Below, one piece after another: positions 15,251-15,698 of a stretch of 15,698 nucleotides of DNA (position 1 is the stretch's first letter; each line of letters opens with the position of its first letter). The stretch spans positions 1 to 15,698 of the forward strand of contig JABHQB010000038.1 in the NCBI GenBank assembly GCA_018695965.1, given 5' to 3'. The notes beneath the pieces are model-generated. The model ran no database searches. It had not been told where the DNA came from and saw only the letters and a program-made list of their open reading frames with translations. The translations under genes and the position numbers were made by a program. The DNA is from Flavobacteriales bacterium (lineage in GTDB: Bacteria > Bacteroidota > Bacteroidia > Flavobacteriales > BACL11).

Positions 15251-15698
15251 TTATTTAGTTTTATTGAGGATCTTTATTAAAGATTCATCATCACATAAAT
15301 ATTGAATTGAATTTAATATAAAATTGGTGTTTCCTTCCAAGATGTTATGTCCCCATGGGTTATATGGGTTATAACCTAGTATATAATGAAGATTAGGAGG
15401 CGTGTATAAATTAGCAATTATATCTCCATCAGAAATAAGAATCATTTTGTTTTGTGAGCTTTTCTTTTTAATTTTCAATTCTTTTGTATCTGTTAATTCA
15501 AGGAAGTTGGAATTAAATTCATCTTCTATAAGTACTCCAACGATTTTCTCACCTTCAAATTTCTCTGGAGGATAATTAATAATATCAAGACTTACATTTT
15601 CTTTTTCATCTAATACATTTGATTTCTCAGAAGATGAGAGTAAAACAGTTGTTTTATCTGGTTTAATAATTTCAATACTACTTGCAAAGCTTGTTAAA
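15251..15698 (-). CDS. gldG: GldG, ABC transporter subunit, C-terminal part
   Basis: The frame is open to the right edge, so about 148 codons of the C-terminus are present and the N-terminus lies outside; the TTG at 15478 is an internal Leu. Reading the minus strand gives FASSIEIIKPDKTTVLLSSS, then EKFEGEKIVGVLIEDEFNSNF, then KMILISDGDIIANL and a terminal LGYNPYNPWGHNILEGNTNFILNSIQYLCDDESLI. This matches the end of GldG, where a periplasmic domain is followed by a G-N-x-x-F-x-L-N-x-[VI]-x-Y-L-x-D-D segment. GldG, with GldF and GldA, forms an ABC-type complex required for gliding in some Flavobacteriia. The usual C-terminal membrane helix is not evident in the visible part. Confidence 0.85.
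   Translation of the reverse strand, partial: LTSFASSIEIIKPDKTTVLLSSSEKSNVLDEKENVSLDIINYPPEKFEGEKIVGVLIEDEFNSNFLELTDTKELKIKKKSSQNKMILISDGDIIANLYTPPNLHYILGYNPYNPWGHNILEGNTNFILNSIQYLCDDESLIKILNKTK

Noticed and set aside
1..15698. CRISPR array, insertion sequence, phage or defence genes
   Set aside because: No regularly spaced repeats, transposase or integrase motifs, or defence-type domains were recognised; all large reading frames have housekeeping or envelope assignments.

Overview
The window is AT-rich chromosomal DNA of a Bacteroidota bacterium, most likely of the order Flavobacteriales. The evidence is the end of GldG (gliding / type IX secretion associated ABC transporter), a DUF3276 PUR-type protein, a DUF5683 gene in the parA-parB-DUF5683-lepB-wbqC neighbourhood, a signal peptidase I with a very large insertion, and repeated perfect matches to the phylum's unusual -7 promoter element TAnnTTTG just upstream of start codons. 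Most of the DNA is core genome; I see no phage, insertion sequence or CRISPR array.

Layout. (1) Positions 3-407, plus strand: the C-terminal part of an unrecognised beta-strand-rich protein. (2) 471-494: an isolated 24-base tRNA 3' end, minus strand, without the rest of a tRNA. (3) 522-6618, minus strand: parA, parB, DUF5683, lepB, wbqC and an acyl-CoA carboxylase carboxyltransferase subunit, tightly packed with overlaps or gaps of 1-33 bases. The dapB gene often found between DUF5683 and lepB in Flavobacteriia is not here. (4) 6764-7213, minus: a DUF3276 PUR-domain protein with a poly-Glu tail, followed by a clear intrinsic terminator. (5) 7317-9530, minus: an APC-family amino-acid permease fused to two universal-stress-protein-like domains, starting at TTG. 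(6) 9632-12373, plus: gcvT, a comB-like phosphatase gene and an exported zinc-dependent phospholipase C/P1-nuclease-like protein, with overlapping reading frames. (7) 12380-13072, minus: an outer-membrane beta-barrel protein. (8) 13110-15698, minus: dnaN, a DUF4340 lipoprotein and the end of gldG, which runs off the right edge.

How the parts relate. The left cluster combines chromosome partitioning (ParA/ParB) with envelope export and surface-glycan genes (LepB, WbqC). Although the genes look like one operon, perfect -7 elements lie in the short gaps before lepB and before the carboxylase gene, suggesting internal promoters. The right cluster puts a DUF4340 lipoprotein directly after gldG, which suggests it works with the GldFG transporter, and then dnaN with its own -7 element. 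No clearly new system is visible. The items most worth a second look are the orphan tRNA tail, the missing dapB, the GldG-DUF4340 pairing, the compact promoter arrangement, the palindrome in the permease/gcvT intergenic region, and the repeat-rich tail of the DUF3276 protein.
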